Assembly: GCF_005217615.1 (NCBI RefSeq)
Contig: NZ_SZNK01000001.1
Coordinates: forward strand, 1,135,501-1,199,500
Reading direction: 5' to 3'
Source: Brevibacillus antibioticus
GTDB lineage: Bacteria; Bacillota; Bacilli; Brevibacillales; Brevibacillaceae
DNA length: 64,000 nt
Shown here: positions 49,626-58,185 of the stretch, piece by piece
Position numbering within the stretch: position 1 is the stretch's first letter
Layout: every line of letters begins with the position of its first letter
Notes under the pieces: model-generated
What the model was told of the DNA's origin: nothing
Databases searched by the model: none
What the model saw: only the letters and a program-made list of their open reading frames with translations
Translations under genes and position numbers: made by a program

Positions 49626-50804
49626 ATGAACCGCTGTCTACATCAGTACAGCAGTTATCGGTGGAACAGGATTCTAGGCGCTTTTGTTTTTTGCCTGATG
49701 ATAGGAATATCCGGTGGAATGGCTTCAGCAAAAGAGCCAGGACCGGTCATTTCTGTTGTTGTCGATGGAATGGGAGTCCAATCAGATGTATCGCCAATCC
49801 ATCGAAATGGGCGTATGCTCGTTCCGATACGGGTAGTAGCGGAGGCAACAGGCTCAGAAGTAAGCTACGATGCCAACGCGCAAAAAGTATTGCTCAACAA
49901 AAAAGGCAAGCATATCACCCTTACAATTGGAAGCCAGACTACATACGTAGATGGAAAACGTATGAAGATGGATGTTTCCCCCAGCATTGTGAATAAGCGG
50001 ACGCTTGTTCCGATCCGATTTATTTCCGAGGCATTTGGCTATCAAGTTCAATGGGATGAGACGTCAGCTGTTGCATACATACAATCCAAACCTGTGGAAG
50101 ACAAGGCTATGAGTGTGACATACTCCTTGAATCCATATGTCGTTCAACAGGGTGATACCTTATCAAAAATTGCAACTCGCCACGACACGAACATGAGTGC
50201 CATTCAGAAAAATAACCCTCTCTCTTCTGATGAGTTATTGGTGGGCCAAATTTTATTTTTGCCAGAAGGTGCACAAAGAGCTGAACATCCCATTGCCACA
50301 AAAGTTGCAGATGATCAATTGATTGGGAAACAATTTCGGTTTCCTTTCCACGATAATAGTTGGTACGAGCCGTATGGGGATAGCTTTGGGTCCGATCGAG
50401 AGTGGACCGAGTCGAATAGCGGCAGTGTCCGTAATCACGAGGGCATCGACATTATGGCACCGAAAGGAACGCCGGTTTACTCGGTATCCGATGGGACGAT
50501 CAACAAAGTGGGCTGGAATACGTATGGTGGCTGGAGAGTAAACATTACAGATGAGAATGGCCAATATCGGATGTATTACGCGCATTTGCAGGCGTATACA
50601 CCTGGATTGCATGTAGGGAAAACGATAAAAGCAGGACAGCTGATCGGTTTTGTTGGCGATACAGGCTACGGTGGAACTGGTACAGTGGGAATGTTTGAAT
50701 CACACCTGCATTTTGGCCTCTATCGTAACAGTACGGGGAAAGCGATCGATCCGTATGATTACTTGCGGATATGGGAGCAAAATAAAGTGGAGAGTCCCCT
50801 CTAA
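49626..50804 (+). CDS. Secreted M23 peptidase with copper-amine-oxidase-like and LysM domains
   Basis: A 392-residue exported protein: signal peptide (about 1-35, ending near GGMASA); copper-amine-oxidase-N-type domain (about 40-150, with NGRMLVPIRVVAEATG and KRTLVPIRFISEAFG repeats); a LysM motif (about 165-215, YVVQQGDTLSKIATRHDTNM); and an M23 endopeptidase domain (about 265-385). The M23 zinc motifs are intact: HEGID and HLHF. It probably cuts peptidoglycan cross-links outside the cell. Start ATG 49626 follows GGGGAGGG. The stretch 49523-49625 holds an isolated TTGACA at 49530 with no good -10. Confidence 0.92.
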   Translation: MNRCLHQYSSYRWNRILGAFVFCLMIGISGGMASAKEPGPVISVVVDGMGVQSDVSPIHRNGRMLVPIRVVAEATGSEVSYDANAQKVLLNKKGKHITLTIGSQTTYVDGKRMKMDVSPSIVNKRTLVPIRFISEAFGYQVQWDETSAVAYIQSKPVEDKAMSVTYSLNPYVVQQGDTLSKIATRHDTNMSAIQKNNPLSSDELLVGQILFLPEGAQRAEHPIATKVADDQLIGKQFRFPFHDNSWYEPYGDSFGSDREWTESNSGSVRNHEGIDIMAPKGTPVYSVSDGTINKVGWNTYGGWRVNITDENGQYRMYYAHLQAYTPGLHVGKTIKAGQLIGFVGDTGYGGTGTVGMFESHLHFGLYRNSTGKAIDPYDYLRIWEQNKVESPL

Positions 50805-50857
50805 TATTGGGACAAACTACTACGGAGTACCTTCACGAATAAAAGGAGGCCCTTCGT

Positions 50858-51013
50858 ATGTGGACATGTCCGTACTGTGGAGGAAGCCACGGCTTACCCT
50901 TTCACGATGAGCAGTTAGATGGCATGCTCTGTCTCTCGTCTGATTGCGGTCGATTTGTTGAAGAGGGTAGCACATCGGATGATCCCGGGGACTGGGATGC
51001 AATGGATATGTAA
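50858..51013 (+). CDS. 51-residue zinc-ribbon-like small protein
   Basis: A short gene starting ATG 50858 with a perfect AAAGGAGG (50842-50849). It reads MWTCPYCGGSHGLPFHDEQL at the start, with CPYC near the N-terminus and CLSSDC about 20 residues later, so four cysteines could hold a zinc. The tail is acidic (DDPGDWDAMDM). It has its own terminator immediately downstream. No function is recognised; it may bind nucleic acid or protein. The strong ribosome site and terminator make it a likely real gene. Confidence 0.75.
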   Translation: MWTCPYCGGSHGLPFHDEQLDGMLCLSSDCGRFVEEGSTSDDPGDWDAMDM

Positions 51014-51016
51014 GGA

Positions 51017-51062
51017 AAAGAGTGAACGCCCTTCGTAAAAAGGTGCGCTCGCTCTTTTTTTA
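51017..51062 (+). terminator. Terminator after the small zinc-ribbon gene
   Basis: AAAGAGTGAACGC pairs with GCGCTCGCTCTTT (one mismatch, one G-T), extended by CCTT/AAGG, followed by a run of T to 51061. Confidence 0.85.
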
Positions 51063-51221
51063 TACAATGGAAGCGCTGTGATTTGCGTATTACGGGACTT
51101 GCGTGAGCGCATAGGATGAAGCACTGGGATATATAATGGAAGATTCTGATGCTTGATGCCCTGACAATTGGTTACAATAGAGAAGAGTATGAGTAAGCTG
51201 ATGGAGAAGGGAGATTGGACT

Positions 51222-52517
51222 ATGACTGCTACTACAACCGAAATTGCATTTCAAAGCTCCCAAATCAATGGGATGAACGTACATATCCTTCCAACCGAAA
51301 AGTTCAAGACAACGACAATCGTGACGATGATTGAACAGGCGCTATCGGAGGAGCACGTAACGAAAACAGCATTACTTGCGATGGTTATGAAACGTGCCAG
51401 CGCTCGTTTTCCGGAAACGAAGCTATTGCGAGCACATTTGGATTTCCTGTATGGTGCCATTTTTGATGTCGATGTCATGAAAAAAGGCGAGCGGCAAATC
51501 CTGCAAATTTATATGGAAGTACCGAATGAAAAATATTTGTCCAATGAAGCTTCACTTTTGGAGCAGGCCATCGAATTCGTAGGAGATATGCTGGTCAGAC
51601 CGTATGTACAGGACAACGCTTTTTCCGAAAAGTACTTGGCACAGGAAAAAGAGACGCTTCGTAAACGGATGGAGAGCTTGATCGACGACAAAATGAAGTA
51701 TGCGAACCAACGAGTGACAGAAGAAATGTGTAAAGGTGAACCATTCTCTCTTCTCGTCCAAGGCCGTGTGGCGGATTTGCCGAAGATCACTGGTCAGGAG
51801 CTGTATCAATACTTCAAAGAAGTAATGACGACGAATCCGATCAATATGTTCGTGGTGGGCGATGTTGAACAGCAGGAAGTAAGCGAGGCAATTCGCAAGC
51901 ATATCCCATTGGAGCGCTCCCAAGTAGGAGAACTGCAGATCGGATCGACGGTGAAGGATGTATCAGCTGAACGCGAAGTGATCGATCGACTCGATGTCAA
52001 CCAAGCAAAGCTCAATATTGGCTGCCGAACGCAGATCACTTATAAGGATGACGATTACCCGACGCTACTCTTGTTCAACGGGGTTTTAGGCGGTTTTCCT
52101 CACTCCAAGCTGTTTGTCAATGTCCGTGAAAAAGAGAGTCTTGCTTACTATGCGGTATCCAGACTAGAGAGCCACAAAGGGATTCTCATGATTATGTCTG
52201 GGATTGATGTTAGCAAATATCAGCGTGCGGTTGAGATTATTAAGCAGCAGCTTGATCTGATGCAACAAGGAACCATATCGGATGAGGAAATGAGCCAGAC
52301 GCGTGCGACCTTGTCTAACCAGTTCCGTGAGCTTTTGGACAGCGCACGCGGGATGATTGATTTTACGTACAATGGTGTGATTAGTGGGCGTCCTCGGAAA
52401 ATCGAAGAGCTTTTGGCGGGGATCAACGAAGCGACCATCGAGGATATCAAGAAGGTAGCAAGCAAGGTGACGATCGACACGATTTATCTGCTGCGGGACA
52501 AGAAGGGAGAGGCATAA
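51222..52517 (+). CDS. M16-family protein YmfF-like, zinc motif missing
   Basis: A 431-residue M16 fold. The place where HxxEH should be reads TALLAMVMKRASARFPE, with no zinc ligands, while the second half retains the Arg/Tyr motif in LFVNVREKESLAYYAVS. It is therefore not a free-standing protease. It lies 1 base before an M16 gene with the opposite defect, so the two probably form one heterodimer. Start ATG 51222 with GAAGGGAG upstream; the frame is open back to 51168. An ATAT-rich stretch at 51130 lacks a -35. Confidence 0.9.
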   Translation: MTATTTEIAFQSSQINGMNVHILPTEKFKTTTIVTMIEQALSEEHVTKTALLAMVMKRASARFPETKLLRAHLDFLYGAIFDVDVMKKGERQILQIYMEVPNEKYLSNEASLLEQAIEFVGDMLVRPYVQDNAFSEKYLAQEKETLRKRMESLIDDKMKYANQRVTEEMCKGEPFSLLVQGRVADLPKITGQELYQYFKEVMTTNPINMFVVGDVEQQEVSEAIRKHIPLERSQVGELQIGSTVKDVSAEREVIDRLDVNQAKLNIGCRTQITYKDDDYPTLLLFNGVLGGFPHSKLFVNVREKESLAYYAVSRLESHKGILMIMSGIDVSKYQRAVEIIKQQLDLMQQGTISDEEMSQTRATLSNQFRELLDSARGMIDFTYNGVISGRPRKIEELLAGINEATIEDIKKVASKVTIDTIYLLRDKKGEA

Positions 52518-52518
52518 G

Positions 52519-53811
52519 ATGCAGACCACTGTCTTTGAACAAGTAAATGAAACGGTATATCATGAAACTCTCCAAAATGGGTTGCAAGTCTATTTGGTTC
52601 CCAAACAGGGCTTCAGCAAAACATACGCTGTGTTCACTACGCGTTACGGCTCCATTGATAGCCATTTCCGCACCCGAAGCGGGGAAGAAATCAATGTTCC
52701 CGACGGCATTGCGCATTTTCTTGAGCACAAAATGTTTGAGAAAAAAGATCGGGATGTGATGCACGAATTCAGTAAAAACGGGGCGAGCTGCAATGCGTTC
52801 ACGAGCTTCAATCGTACAGCTTATTTATTCTCGTGCACAGATAAGTTAGATGACAATCTGAATCTGCTGCTCGATTATGTGCAGGATCCGTATTTTACAG
52901 ATGCCAGCGTAGAAAAGGAAAAGGGAATCATCGGCCAGGAAATCACCATGTACGATGACAATCCTGACTGGAAGGTGTACATGAACCTCCTAAAGGCCAT
53001 GTACCAAAAGTATCCGATTAATATCGAGATTGCGGGTACGATCGAGACGATCTCTCATATTACTAAAGAATATTTGTATCAGTGCTATGAAACGTTTTAT
53101 CATCCTGCCAATATGCTCCTATTGGTCGTAGGCTCCTTCGAGCCAGAAGCAATCATGAAGCTCATTCGTGAAAATCAGGGAGCAAAGGAGTTTTCTCCTG
53201 CGCCACAAGTCACGCGCGTTTTTCCAGAAGAGCCGTCAGCGCCAGCGGAGGCGAAAGTAGAAGCGTTTCTAACCGTTGGTCTTCCTAAATGCATGATTGG
53301 AATCAAGGAAAAGGAAAACGGGCTAACCAAGGAAGCCTTGTTAAAACGCGAGTTGACTACTAAACTAGTATTGGACATCGCGTTCGGCACAAGCTCCGCT
53401 GTCTATGAGCGCTTGTATGACAGTGAGCTGATTACGGAAAGCTTTGATTTTGACTACAGCAGTGAGCAGGATTATGCGTATACGATCATTGGTGGAGATA
53501 CACCTGATCCAGAGCGTTTAGTGGAAACGATCAAAGTGGAAATTGAACAATTGAAGCAAACCGGAATAGCTCAGGATGATTTTGAGCGTGCGAAGCGTAA
53601 AAAAATCGGAAACTTCCTGCGTTCTCTAAATTCCGTGGAGTTTATCGCTAACCAGTTTACCAGCTTCAAATTTAACGGAAATGATCTGTTTTCCGTAGTG
53701 CCGACCTTGGAGTCGATCACACGCGAAGATGTGGAAAAACGTTTGAAGGAGCATTTCTTAATCGAGCAGATGGCTGTTTCCATCGTTCGTTCCGCTTCGC
53801 CACAGGAGTAA
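52519..53811 (+). CDS. M16-family metallopeptidase YmfH-like
   Basis: A 430-residue M16 protein with an intact zinc motif, HFLEH (about 73-77 in GIAHFLEHKMFEKKDRD), and the downstream Glu in EKGIIGQEITMYDDNPDW. The second half at the Arg/Tyr motif reads AVYERLYDSELITESFDFD, without the normal RxxxxxAY spacing. It would supply the zinc site while its neighbour supplies the substrate clamp. Substrates are unknown. GGAGAGG in the end of the previous gene serves ATG 52519. Confidence 0.92.
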   Translation: MQTTVFEQVNETVYHETLQNGLQVYLVPKQGFSKTYAVFTTRYGSIDSHFRTRSGEEINVPDGIAHFLEHKMFEKKDRDVMHEFSKNGASCNAFTSFNRTAYLFSCTDKLDDNLNLLLDYVQDPYFTDASVEKEKGIIGQEITMYDDNPDWKVYMNLLKAMYQKYPINIEIAGTIETISHITKEYLYQCYETFYHPANMLLLVVGSFEPEAIMKLIRENQGAKEFSPAPQVTRVFPEEPSAPAEAKVEAFLTVGLPKCMIGIKEKENGLTKEALLKRELTTKLVLDIAFGTSSAVYERLYDSELITESFDFDYSSEQDYAYTIIGGDTPDPERLVETIKVEIEQLKQTGIAQDDFERAKRKKIGNFLRSLNSVEFIANQFTSFKFNGNDLFSVVPTLESITREDVEKRLKEHFLIEQMAVSIVRSASPQE

Positions 53812-53818
53812 TGTATTC

Positions 53819-54556
53819 ATGTCTAAGCAAGAGACGCCGTGGGCGTTCATTACGGGAGCTTCCGGAGAGATCGGGCAGGCGATCGGTGCCTACCTGATTG
53901 ATGCGGGGGTTCCCCTTTATCTGCATTACAATCGAAATATGGAAAAATTGGAGCCCTTGGTGCAGAAATGCCAGGAGCGGGGTGTTCCATACTTCATTCT
54001 CCAAGCTGATCTAAGGGACCCACAGCAAATTGCGGCGATGTTTGCTCAGATGCAGGTTGCACCACTATTAATCGTAAACAACGCCTCAGTGGACGATGTC
54101 GGCTTATTTACGGATGTGACTGTCGAGAAATTTGATGAGCTCATCGCTCTTAATGTTCGTTCTGCTTTTTTGGTCTGCCAGGCTGCTGTTCCGGCCATGC
54201 TGCGCGAAAGGTATGGACGTATCGTCAATATTTCTTCCATTTGGGGGCTTACGGGCGGTTCATGTGAGGTGCTGTATTCCATGACCAAAGGAGCAATCAA
54301 TACGTTCACCAAAGCCTTGGCAAAGGAAATGGCACCAAATGGAATCACGGTAAATGCAGTCGCTCCTGGAGCTATTGCTGGCGGAATGATGGAGCGCTTT
54401 TCTCCAGATGAAATGGAAATGATCGCGGAAGAAATACCAGCTAACCGTCTCGGACAACCATATGAGGTAGCCGCAGTCGTGCGCTTTTTGCTGTCGGCGG
54501 ATTCCAGTTATGTGACGGGACAAGTGATTAGTCCAAACGGAGGATGGTACACGTAG
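53819..54556 (+). CDS. ymfI: SDR-family reductase, YmfI-like (EF-P 5-aminopentanone reductase)
   Basis: A 245-residue short-chain dehydrogenase. The NAD(P) loop is ITGASGEIGQAIG and the catalytic Tyr/Lys pair is in YSMTKGAINTFTKALAKEM (about 156-174). NNASVDDVGLF matches the NNAG position in variant form. B. subtilis YmfI, in the same position after ymfH, reduces 5-aminopentanone on Lys32 of elongation factor P to 5-aminopentanol. The assignment combines family and synteny; generic SDRs such as FabG look similar. Confidence 0.85.
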   Translation: MSKQETPWAFITGASGEIGQAIGAYLIDAGVPLYLHYNRNMEKLEPLVQKCQERGVPYFILQADLRDPQQIAAMFAQMQVAPLLIVNNASVDDVGLFTDVTVEKFDELIALNVRSAFLVCQAAVPAMLRERYGRIVNISSIWGLTGGSCEVLYSMTKGAINTFTKALAKEMAPNGITVNAVAPGAIAGGMMERFSPDEMEMIAEEIPANRLGQPYEVAAVVRFLLSADSSYVTGQVISPNGGWYT

Positions 54557-54656
54557 AAGATAAGTATGCATGAATAAAATAGGAGAAATGATGGAATTCT
54601 ACCTTTTGTGTGGGCAGCTAATCTGTTCGCAACGTACAAAAGGAGGGAATTTCCCT

Positions 54657-54926
54657 ATGTCGATTCTTGACAATTTCAGCGACTGGAAATCGTTTCTCGG
54701 AGATCGGGTAGACCAAGCGAAACAAGCCGGGATGGAAAGCGAAACACTTCAAAATGTAGCTTATCAAATTGGTAGCTATCTGTCTGAGCAAGTAGACCCG
54801 AAAAACGATCAGGAGCGTCTGTTGAAACAGCTGTGGGACGCAGGTGATCAACAGCAGCAACAAGCTTTGGCATCACTCATGGTGAAGCTTGTTCAGAATC
54901 GCAATGACGCGAACGCTGGCAGCTAG
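54657..54926 (+). CDS. DUF3243 family protein (YmfJ-like)
   Basis: An 89-residue helical protein: SILDNFSDWKSFLGDRVDQA, then ESETLQNVAYQIGSYLSEQV and NDQERLLKQLWDAGDQQQQQ. This is DUF3243. Start ATG 54657 follows AAAGGAGGG; the open frame back to 54570 is not needed. Function unknown; it is conserved beside ymfI and ymfK in spore formers. Confidence 0.88.
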   Translation: MSILDNFSDWKSFLGDRVDQAKQAGMESETLQNVAYQIGSYLSEQVDPKNDQERLLKQLWDAGDQQQQQALASLMVKLVQNRNDANAGS

Positions 54927-54932
54927 CCATTC

Positions 54933-54958
54933 AAATCCCCTACTCTTGGGGATTTTTC
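54933..54958 (+). terminator. Terminator after the DUF3243 gene
   Basis: AATCCCC (54934-54940), loop TACTCTT, GGGGATT (54948-54954), then TTT. Confidence 0.85.
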
Positions 54959-54968
54959 TTTTCGCGGA

Positions 54969-54996
54969 TTGTCGAATGAAACGAACGTGATATACT
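54969..54996 (+). promoter_or_regulatory. Predicted promoter of ymfK-rodZ
   Basis: TTGTCG (54969-54974), 16-base spacer, TATACT (54991-54996), about 40 bases before the ymfK start. Confidence 0.55.
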
Positions 54997-55035
54997 ACAT
55001 AAGAAGAGAATTCTGGTTGGCGGAGAGGATTGCAT

Positions 55036-55815
55036 ATGGAAGCGAAGAAAGAATGGTACATGGAGTATGAGATTGCCCGTAACCGTCCTGGTCTCTTAGG
55101 GGACGTATCTTCTATTCTGGGGATGTTGAACATCAATATCGTGACGATCAATGGTGTGGATACCATGCGTCGAGGTATGCTGCTCTTGACCGATGATGAT
55201 GAAAAAATGGAGGTTTTGCGCAACGTGGCGCAAAAAATGGACAACATAACCATAACGAGGTTACGTCCCCCGACCATGCTGGATCGCTTGGCTGTGCGTC
55301 ACGGTCGCTATATTGAACGGGATAGCGAGGACAAAAAAACCTTCCGCTTTGTTCGTGAGGAGCTGGGCTTGCTGGTCGATTTCATGGCAGAAATCCTGAA
55401 GAAGGAAGGTCACCAGCTCATCGGGATTCGTGGCATGCCTCGCGTAGGGAAGACTGAATCCATGATTGCTGCCAGCGTATCCGCCAATAAACGTTGGACA
55501 TTTATTTCCTCTACTTTGTTGCGCCAGACGGTGCGCAGCTCCTTAGCCATTGATGAAATGTCTACTGATCATGTATATTTGATAGATGGAATTGTCTCAA
55601 CGCTGCGATCGACAGAAAAGCACTTTACCTTGCTTCGGGAGATTATGAACTTTCCTGCCGCAAAAATCATTGAGCATCCGGATATATTCGTAAGGGAATC
55701 AGAGTATCAACTTGATGATTTCCATTACATAATTGAGCTGCGTCATCATCCGGATGAAGAGATTACCTATGAGCTTATCAACAATCGCGGCTTTGATAAT
55801 TTCGAAATGAATTAA
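55036..55815 (+). CDS. DUF3388 protein YmfK: ACT-like plus P-loop domains
   Basis: A 259-residue protein. Residues about 5-75 look like an ACT regulatory fold (YEIARNRPGLLGDVSSILGM). The rest has a Walker A-like GMPRVGKT at 133-140 and a hydrophobic strand ending in Asp (STDHVYLIDGIVS, about 178-190). It is predicted to bind a nucleotide and a small ligand. The B. subtilis homologue is YmfK, function unknown as far as I know. Start ATG 55036 follows GGAGAGG. It is probably co-transcribed with rodZ, whose start is 12 bases after the stop. Confidence 0.85.
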   Translation: MEAKKEWYMEYEIARNRPGLLGDVSSILGMLNINIVTINGVDTMRRGMLLLTDDDEKMEVLRNVAQKMDNITITRLRPPTMLDRLAVRHGRYIERDSEDKKTFRFVREELGLLVDFMAEILKKEGHQLIGIRGMPRVGKTESMIAASVSANKRWTFISSTLLRQTVRSSLAIDEMSTDHVYLIDGIVSTLRSTEKHFTLLREIMNFPAAKIIEHPDIFVRESEYQLDDFHYIIELRHHPDEEITYELINNRGFDNFEMN

Positions 55816-55827
55816 GGAGGGGCAGCT

Positions 55828-56727
55828 GTGTCTGAGCTAGGTCAAGTCCTGCAAAGGGCCCGCGAAGAAAAAGGAATCACGCTCGACGACATCCAACGTA
55901 TCACCAAGATACAGCGGCGATATTTGGAAGCCATTGAAAGGGGTCATTTTCACGTACTACCTGGCCACTTTTACGCGCGTGCTTTTATAAAGAGTTATGC
56001 GGAAGCTGTCGGTCTAGACCCGAACCACATCCTGACTCACTTTCAGTCCGATTTGCCGGCCCAGCCACCTACAGAGCAAGTAGAGCGACTGCGTCGCAGA
56101 CGAGTTGCTTCAGCGAACAATCCATTACAAGCGGGGCGATGGGTTACCAAAACCTTGCTCGTCTTGTTTATTGCCTTGATTATCGGGGTTATTTATTTCG
56201 CTGTCGTCAACAACAACGGAGGTCAGTATACTCAGCCAATGCCGGGTGGAACAGTTAACCCTGGAGCGGAGATTGTCACGCCAGGCAATGGTGGTGGAGC
56301 GGCAACATCCCCGATTGCTCAACAACCGAAGCCTCCTTCTATTACCACACCGAATCCTGAAACGGGAACAATCCCACCTGAGACTGCTACAGAAACTCCT
56401 CAGGCAACCATCACATTCGAATCGCAACAAGGATCGATGTATAACTATTCCTTGCAAGGTGGAGAAAAAATCACAGTTTATGTGAAGGTGAAGGCAGAAA
56501 CAAGCTGGTTTGGTATTTCGGAAGGAAAAGGCAAAACGTATGTTGAGCAGGGCACGCTCAAGAAGGATCAGGAAAAAACGATTGAGTTGGGGAAATCCGC
56601 TTATATTCGTTTGGGAAAACCGACTGTAGTGGAATTAAAGGTGAACGGTGTCTTGGTAGACACGTCTAAAATGAAGTCAATGCCGTCCAATATTACGATG
56701 AAAGTAAAAGAGGCGGTCACCCACTAG
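55828..56727 (+). CDS. rodZ: RodZ-like cytoskeletal helix-turn-helix membrane protein
   Basis: A 299-residue protein with the RodZ layout: N-terminal helix-turn-helix (about 5-70, GQVLQRAREEKGITLDDIQR), basic linker, one membrane segment (about 108-130), a Pro/Thr/Asn-rich outer spacer (about 133-195), and a C-terminal beta domain of DUF4115 type (about 200-295). RodZ links MreB filaments to the membrane and wall machinery. Start GTG 55828 follows AAGGAGGGG. It corresponds to B. subtilis ymfM, just upstream of pgsA there. Confidence 0.92.
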   Translation: MSELGQVLQRAREEKGITLDDIQRITKIQRRYLEAIERGHFHVLPGHFYARAFIKSYAEAVGLDPNHILTHFQSDLPAQPPTEQVERLRRRRVASANNPLQAGRWVTKTLLVLFIALIIGVIYFAVVNNNGGQYTQPMPGGTVNPGAEIVTPGNGGGAATSPIAQQPKPPSITTPNPETGTIPPETATETPQATITFESQQGSMYNYSLQGGEKITVYVKVKAETSWFGISEGKGKTYVEQGTLKKDQEKTIELGKSAYIRLGKPTVVELKVNGVLVDTSKMKSMPSNITMKVKEAVTH

Positions 56728-56748
56728 GCAAGCATATGCTTGCCTTTT
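56727..56748 (+). terminator. Terminator after rodZ, overlapping its stop codon
   Basis: GGCAAGCAT (56727-56735) and ATGCTTGCC (56736-56744), a perfect palindrome, followed by TTTT. Confidence 0.8.
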
Positions 56749-56763
56749 GTACTTTTCTCTTTT

Positions 56764-56793
56764 TTGACACTTCCTTTAGGCTTATATTATACT
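56764..56793 (+). promoter_or_regulatory. Predicted strong promoter of rimO-pgsA
   Basis: Consensus TTGACA (56764-56769), 18-base spacer, TATACT (56788-56793), 45 bases before rimO. Confidence 0.75.
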
Positions 56794-56838
56794 GGATAGG
56801 TGTAATATGGGTTGGTGTGACCAATTGGAGGAAAAAAG

Positions 56839-58185
56839 ATGACAGAGAAGGTAGGCACGCGTGAAAAAGTAGCGATTGTTACGCTGGGCTGTGAAAAGAA
56901 TCTCGTTGATTCGGACATGATGGCCCATCTGATAGATGAAAAAGGTTATGAACTAGTTGATAACCCGGAAGAAGCAACTGTGGTCATCGTCAATACCTGC
57001 GGTTTCATCGATGCAGCCAAGGAAGAATCCGTAAATAAGATTCTGGAAATGGGTGAATTGAAGGAATCCGGCAAGCTGAAATCGCTTGTGGTGGCAGGCT
57101 GTCTCACACAACGTTACAAAGAGGATATCTTGAATGAGATTCCTGAGGTGGATGGCATTGTCGGAACAGGCGATTTTATGTCGATTACAGGTATTATCGA
57201 AGAATCTCTTGAGGGCAAGCGACCGATTTTTGTAGGAAACCCCATTTTTACGTACGAAGATGTAGTGAAGCGGAAAGTAAAACAAGGCACGTACACCGCA
57301 TATATTAAAATTGCCGAGGGCTGCGACAACGCCTGTACGTTTTGCTCGATTCCTTTGATGCGTGGAGGATTCCGCAGTCGTACCATCGAGTCCATCGTGG
57401 AAGAAGCTCGTCATTTGGCCGCACAAGGGATCGTAGAAGTAAGTCTGATCGCACAAGATTCTACGAACTATGGAACGGATATTTACGATGGAAAACTGAT
57501 GCTTCCTGAACTTTTAAACCGGTTGGCAGAAGTCGAGGGCATCGAGTGGATTCGTCTTCACTATGCATATCCTGGATTTTTCACGGATGAATTGATCCAC
57601 ACCTTTGCGACCAATCCAAAAGTGTGCAAATACGTTGATATGCCTTTACAGCACTCGGAAGACCATATTCTGAAAAGAATGCGTCGCCCTGGAAGACAGA
57701 CGGACATTCGTGCGCTGGTAGCAAAAATTCGCGCGCAGGTTCCAGATGTTGCACTGCGTACCTCTTTGATCGTAGGGTTCCCTGGGGAGACAGAGGAAGA
57801 CTTTGAGCGTCTGAGCGAGTTTGTGAAGGATATCCGATTTGATCGACTGGGTGTGTTTACGTACTCCAACGAGGATGACACTCCAGCTTCCCGTCTGCCT
57901 GACCACGTAGACGAAGAGGTGAAGGAAAAACGTGCGAACATGCTGATGGAAATTCAGCGTGAAGTAGCCGGAGATCGCAACGGACGCTTTGTTGGTCAAT
58001 TTTTGGATGTTTTGATTGAACGTTATGAAGGACGTAACGATATTTATGTAGGTCGAACACAGTATGACGCTCCGGAAATCGATGGTGAAGTATTCGTCAC
58101 TGGTTTTAAAGGCGAACTGGGCACCATCGTAAAAGTAAAAATTACACACTCCTATGAATACGATCTAGCCGGGGAGGTAGTCTAG
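56839..58185 (+). CDS. rimO: Ribosomal protein S12 methylthiotransferase RimO
   Basis: A 448-residue radical-SAM methylthiotransferase that modifies the conserved Asp of S12. The N-terminal UPF0004 domain carries three cluster cysteines (TLGCEKNLVDSD, VNTCGFID, VAGCLTQRY). The radical SAM cluster motif is CDNACTFC in AEGCDNACTFCSIPLMRG. A C-terminal TRAM domain spans about 380-445. GCEKNLVDSD and the TRAM form favour RimO over MiaB or MtaB. B. subtilis lacks rimO as far as I recall, so this is a lineage difference. Confidence 0.93.
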   Translation: MTEKVGTREKVAIVTLGCEKNLVDSDMMAHLIDEKGYELVDNPEEATVVIVNTCGFIDAAKEESVNKILEMGELKESGKLKSLVVAGCLTQRYKEDILNEIPEVDGIVGTGDFMSITGIIEESLEGKRPIFVGNPIFTYEDVVKRKVKQGTYTAYIKIAEGCDNACTFCSIPLMRGGFRSRTIESIVEEARHLAAQGIVEVSLIAQDSTNYGTDIYDGKLMLPELLNRLAEVEGIEWIRLHYAYPGFFTDELIHTFATNPKVCKYVDMPLQHSEDHILKRMRRPGRQTDIRALVAKIRAQVPDVALRTSLIVGFPGETEEDFERLSEFVKDIRFDRLGVFTYSNEDDTPASRLPDHVDEEVKEKRANMLMEIQREVAGDRNGRFVGQFLDVLIERYEGRNDIYVGRTQYDAPEIDGEVFVTGFKGELGTIVKVKITHSYEYDLAGEVV

